In this document: piece after piece, positions 14,044-16,333 of the stretch
How the letters are laid out: each line of letters starts with the position of its first letter
Position numbering within the stretch: the first letter of the stretch is position 1
Assembly: GCA_007123655.1 (NCBI GenBank)
Contig: SKKR01000422.1
Coordinates: forward strand, 1-16,333
DNA length: 16,333 bases
Direction: 5' to 3'
DNA from: Thermomicrobiaceae bacterium
Lineage (GTDB): Bacteria; Chloroflexota; Chloroflexia; Thermomicrobiales; Thermomicrobiaceae
Position numbers and translations under genes: made by a program
The notes under the pieces: generated by a model
What the model saw: the letters and a program-made list of their open reading frames with translations, nothing else
Database searches by the model: none
What the model was told of the DNA's origin: nothing

Positions 14044-14745
14044 ATGACCAAGAAAATCATCATTCTCAGTGTGTTCGCGATATCAATGCTCGCCCTCGCT
14101 GCGTGTGAGGATCTTGAAGCCGAACGTGTGGAGGACTCGGTCGACGATACAACCGAAGTTAGCGACGATTCGGCTCCAGAGGAAGCGACTGCCGAACCTG
14201 CCGAAACCACCGATGACGAACCGGCAGTCACCGAGGAAGACGACGAAGAAGCCGATGACGTCGCTACTCCCGTCCCGGCGGACAATGACGAAGGCGAGGC
14301 TACGGAACCAGACGAGATCGAAACCGACGATGCAGAACTGGAGGAAGCTGAGGGCTTCCGGGTTGGCGATACGGTGAGAATGGGTGAACTCGTCATGACG
14401 CTGCACAGCGTGCGCTGGGACGAAGGATCTGAATTCTTCGGACCGGACGAAGGGGTGCGCTGGCTGCTCACGGACATCGAGATCGAGAATGAAGCCGACT
14501 CTTCGACACAGCTTTCATCCCTCCTGATGTTCGACCTGGTCGACGAGGAAAACCGAACGCGAGATATCGCCTTCATGGCTGACACGGAAGGATCGCTCGA
14601 CGGAGAGCTCGGGCCCGGTCGTTCGCTTCGCGGCGACATCGCCTGGGAAGTCAGGGAAGAACAGACGGAATGGGAACTCATCTTCAGCCCGCAACTCTTT
14701 GGCTTTGGACAGGCGATTTTTGACATCGATGAGGGCGACTTCTAG
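14044..14745 (+). CDS. Lipoprotein with acidic linker and DUF4352-like domain
   Basis: The 233-residue precursor starts with a lipoprotein signal peptide (MTKKIIILSVFAISMLALAAC; lipobox LAAC, Cys21). An extraordinarily acidic linker follows, about 22-104, with dozens of Asp/Glu, one Arg and no Lys. The C-terminal domain (about 105-233; FRVGDTVRMGELVMTLHSVRW, then WLLTDIEIENEADSSTQLSS) has the layout of DUF4352 domains, an immunoglobulin-like fold with the pattern 'G(D/E)...L.V...w....vlv.v.i.N'. It would be tethered outside the cytoplasmic membrane. GGGAG lies eight bases before the ATG. It is co-transcribed with the membrane protein upstream. The lipoprotein call is strong; the domain call is moderate. 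Confidence 0.8.
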   Translation: MTKKIIILSVFAISMLALAACEDLEAERVEDSVDDTTEVSDDSAPEEATAEPAETTDDEPAVTEEDDEEADDVATPVPADNDEGEATEPDEIETDDAELEEAEGFRVGDTVRMGELVMTLHSVRWDEGSEFFGPDEGVRWLLTDIEIENEADSSTQLSSLLMFDLVDEENRTRDIAFMADTEGSLDGELGPGRSLRGDIAWEVREEQTEWELIFSPQLFGFGQAIFDIDEGDF

Positions 14746-14818
14746 GATCAGTCACGTCACCATTCCCGGGATCGCCGGTGGGTGAGATTCACGCTAATCT
14801 GACTACGCAGGATTATCA

Positions 14819-14839
14819 GGGCGGCCGCAGTGGGCCGCC
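14819..14839 (+). other. Short GC-rich hairpin before the secreted-protein gene
   Basis: GGCGGCC (14820-14826) pairs with GGCCGCC (14833-14839) around a 6-base loop, in the 192-bp gap after the lipoprotein gene. No T-run follows, so it is a poor intrinsic terminator; it may be a Rho-assisted end or leader structure. Confidence 0.35.
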
Positions 14840-14937
14840 TTCACATTGCCCGGAAGATTCGCCCGGGCTCCAGCTGGCTTCGCGTTCGACGGATGCCGCG
14901 GAGCGTGGCATTGCAGAATGAAACGAAGGAGGACCGG

Positions 14938-16320
14938 ATGACACCACTTCTCAGACGAGGTCTCGCGCTCGCGCTGATCGCTGGCCTGGTTTCGACGCTT
15001 ACGGTCAGTGCCAATCCAATCGAAGAACCGGCGTTCGAGCGCACCTGGGAACGGACGGACCGTCCAGTCGCGGACGGAGTCGTGAGCCGGACCTGGATGT
15101 GGGGTCCCAGCGGCCACACCCCGCAGATGCACGAGGAATACCTCGACGCGCCCGGCGGTGAACGTCTGGTGCAGTATTTTGATAAGACGCGCATGGAGAT
15201 AAACGACCCGGACGCGGATCCGGGCTCAATCTGGTATGTCACCAACGGGTTGCTCGCCACGGAGCTTATCACCGGCCGGATGCAGATCGGCGACAACGAG
15301 TTCGTCGAGCGCGAGCCGGCTGAGGTTCAGGTCGCCGGTGATGACCATGCGGACAGCCCCACCTACGCCACGTTCACCGGCGTGCTGGACGCTGATCCGC
15401 TTCCGACCGGCGAGACGATCGTCCAGACCATCGACCGCGAAGGGAATGTGGGAAGCGAGTCCGCGCTGGCTGTCCACGGCGCGACGGCCGAGCACTACGT
15501 GGAGGAAACGGAAAACAACGTGGCCTCTGTCTTCTGGGAGTTCATGAACTCCAGCGGCGAGGTCTACGTCGATGGGCAGTATCAATCCGATCAGCTGTTT
15601 GAGAATCCGTTCTTTGCCGTCGGACTTCCGATCACCGAGGCGTACTGGGTACATGTCCCGGTCGCCGGCGAATGGAAAGACGTTCTGGCGCAATGTTTTG
15701 AGCGGCGCTGCCTGACGTATACCCCGGACAATGATCCGGCCTGGCAGGTCGAAGCGGCCAACATCGGCCAGCACTACTACCAGTGGCGATATGACGATAC
15801 CCCGGCTCAGCCGCCGGAACCCCCCGAAGCCGGAACCTCGTTCACGGACGGGACCTACGTGGTCGGCGATGATATCCAGCCCGGCCGCTATGTCGCGAGC
15901 GATCCCACTGATTCGTGCTACTGGGAACGCGTGAGCGGATTCAGCGGGGAACTGGACGATATCATCGCCAACTCTTTCACCGACTATCGCCAGATCGTGG
16001 AGATCCAGCCTGGTGACGCCGGGTTCGTATCCGAACGGTGCGGCGAATGGGTCCTCGACGGTGAGCCGGTTCGGGCAGACACGTCATCCGATTTCGGGGA
16101 CGGGATCTTTCTCGTCGGCGATGAGATAACGCCGGGCACCTGGCAGAGCACCGGTGACGGGGACAGCTGCTACTGGGCACGGCTCGACGGATTCAGTGGC
16201 GAACTGGCCGACATTCATGCGAACCACTTCGGTGACGCAGGGGGAATCGTGGAGATCAGCGACACGGATGTCGGATTCGAGACGAGCCAGTGCGGGGACT
16301 GGACCTACCTCGGAGAATGA
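14938..16320 (+). CDS. Secreted protein with Chloroflexota-type N-terminal domain and two CYW repeats
   Basis: The 460-residue precursor starts at ATG 14938, supported by AAGGAGGA five bases upstream; the frame is open 36 codons further back, but without SD support. A signal peptide (MTPLLRRGLALALIAGLVSTL, cleavage near VSA-NP, about 25) is followed by a 270-residue domain. That domain carries VVSRTWMWGPS, GGERLVQYFDKTRMEINDP, YVTNGLLATELITGRMQIGD, LPITEAYWVHV and CFERRCLTYTP (Cys253, Cys258). After a Pro-rich hinge come two copies of an 84-residue module: VGDDIQPGRY, DSCYWERVSGFSGEL (Cys327), RCGEW (Cys368), and VGDEITPGTW, DSCYWARLDGFSGEL (Cys411), QCGDW (Cys452). The identical 41-residue spacing suggests one disulfide per module. 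I recall such proteins from Chloroflexota without known function. It is probably extracellular. Confidence 0.82.
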   Translation: MTPLLRRGLALALIAGLVSTLTVSANPIEEPAFERTWERTDRPVADGVVSRTWMWGPSGHTPQMHEEYLDAPGGERLVQYFDKTRMEINDPDADPGSIWYVTNGLLATELITGRMQIGDNEFVEREPAEVQVAGDDHADSPTYATFTGVLDADPLPTGETIVQTIDREGNVGSESALAVHGATAEHYVEETENNVASVFWEFMNSSGEVYVDGQYQSDQLFENPFFAVGLPITEAYWVHVPVAGEWKDVLAQCFERRCLTYTPDNDPAWQVEAANIGQHYYQWRYDDTPAQPPEPPEAGTSFTDGTYVVGDDIQPGRYVASDPTDSCYWERVSGFSGELDDIIANSFTDYRQIVEIQPGDAGFVSERCGEWVLDGEPVRADTSSDFGDGIFLVGDEITPGTWQSTGDGDSCYWARLDGFSGELADIHANHFGDAGGIVEISDTDVGFETSQCGDWTYLGE

Positions 16321-16333
16321 CGGGCGAATCTGG

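Noticed and set aside
14019..14726. Minus-strand Ser-rich open frame (235 codons)
   Set aside because: The serine runs come from reading the GA-rich acidic-linker codons of the lipoprotein on the opposite strand.
14830..14937. N-terminal extension of the secreted protein to 14830
   Set aside because: It would bury the signal peptide 36 residues in, lacks an SD, and starts within a hairpin. ATG 14938 has AAGGAGGA.

Overview
The window reads as a high-GC bacterial chromosome segment with no phage, transposase, CRISPR or tRNA signal. I infer Chloroflexota, probably a Thermomicrobia-like lineage. The reasons are the last gene, which belongs to a secreted family (WMWGP / GxRxVQYFDKxRMEI / CFERRCLTYTP motifs) I associate from memory with that phylum, the Pro/Thr-linked surface proteins, the Rex-type redox regulator, and frequent GTG/TTG starts with strong Shine-Dalgarno (SD) sites. 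The taxonomic call is from memory and was not searched.

Region 1 (1-4276, minus strand) is one tightly packed operon read right to left from a near-consensus promoter (TTGACA, 17 bp, TACAAT). It encodes a DUF2089-type zinc-ribbon/HTH regulator, a DUF4097 beta-helix protein, a 75-residue small protein, an ABC-2 exporter ATPase and two ABC-2 permeases. The second permease runs off the left edge. Junctions are 1 bp apart or overlapping, except for 57 bp before the small gene. The regulator and the beta-helix protein end in the same kind of short helical module (RGE-[IM]-[TS]-x2-[ED]-A), which suggests an envelope-sensing and export unit distantly like YvlB/LiaX systems. This is the most promising candidate for an undescribed system here.

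Region 2 (4277-6529, plus strand) starts with an XRE-type regulator with a large unrecognised C-terminal domain, divergent from the operon. The NADH/NAD+ sensor Rex follows. A four-helix membrane protein lies convergent to Rex, 7 bp away.

Region 3 (7014-9015, plus strand) holds an unrecognised 151-residue protein and a ureohydrolase (agmatinase/guanidino-hydrolase superfamily) with an unusual DRHSD metal motif. An intrinsic terminator follows it.

Region 4 (9016-12068, minus strand) contains folC (folylpolyglutamate/dihydrofolate synthase) translationally coupled to a HAD phosphatase. Upstream is a 405-bp intergenic stretch dense in perfect hairpins, then a Nudix hydrolase.

Region 5 (12427-16320, plus strand) is a run of four envelope proteins: a membrane-anchored protein with a Pro/Thr stalk and a duplicated domain, a DUF4064-like four-helix protein, a DUF4352-like lipoprotein with a very acidic linker, and a secreted protein ending in two cysteine-paired repeats.
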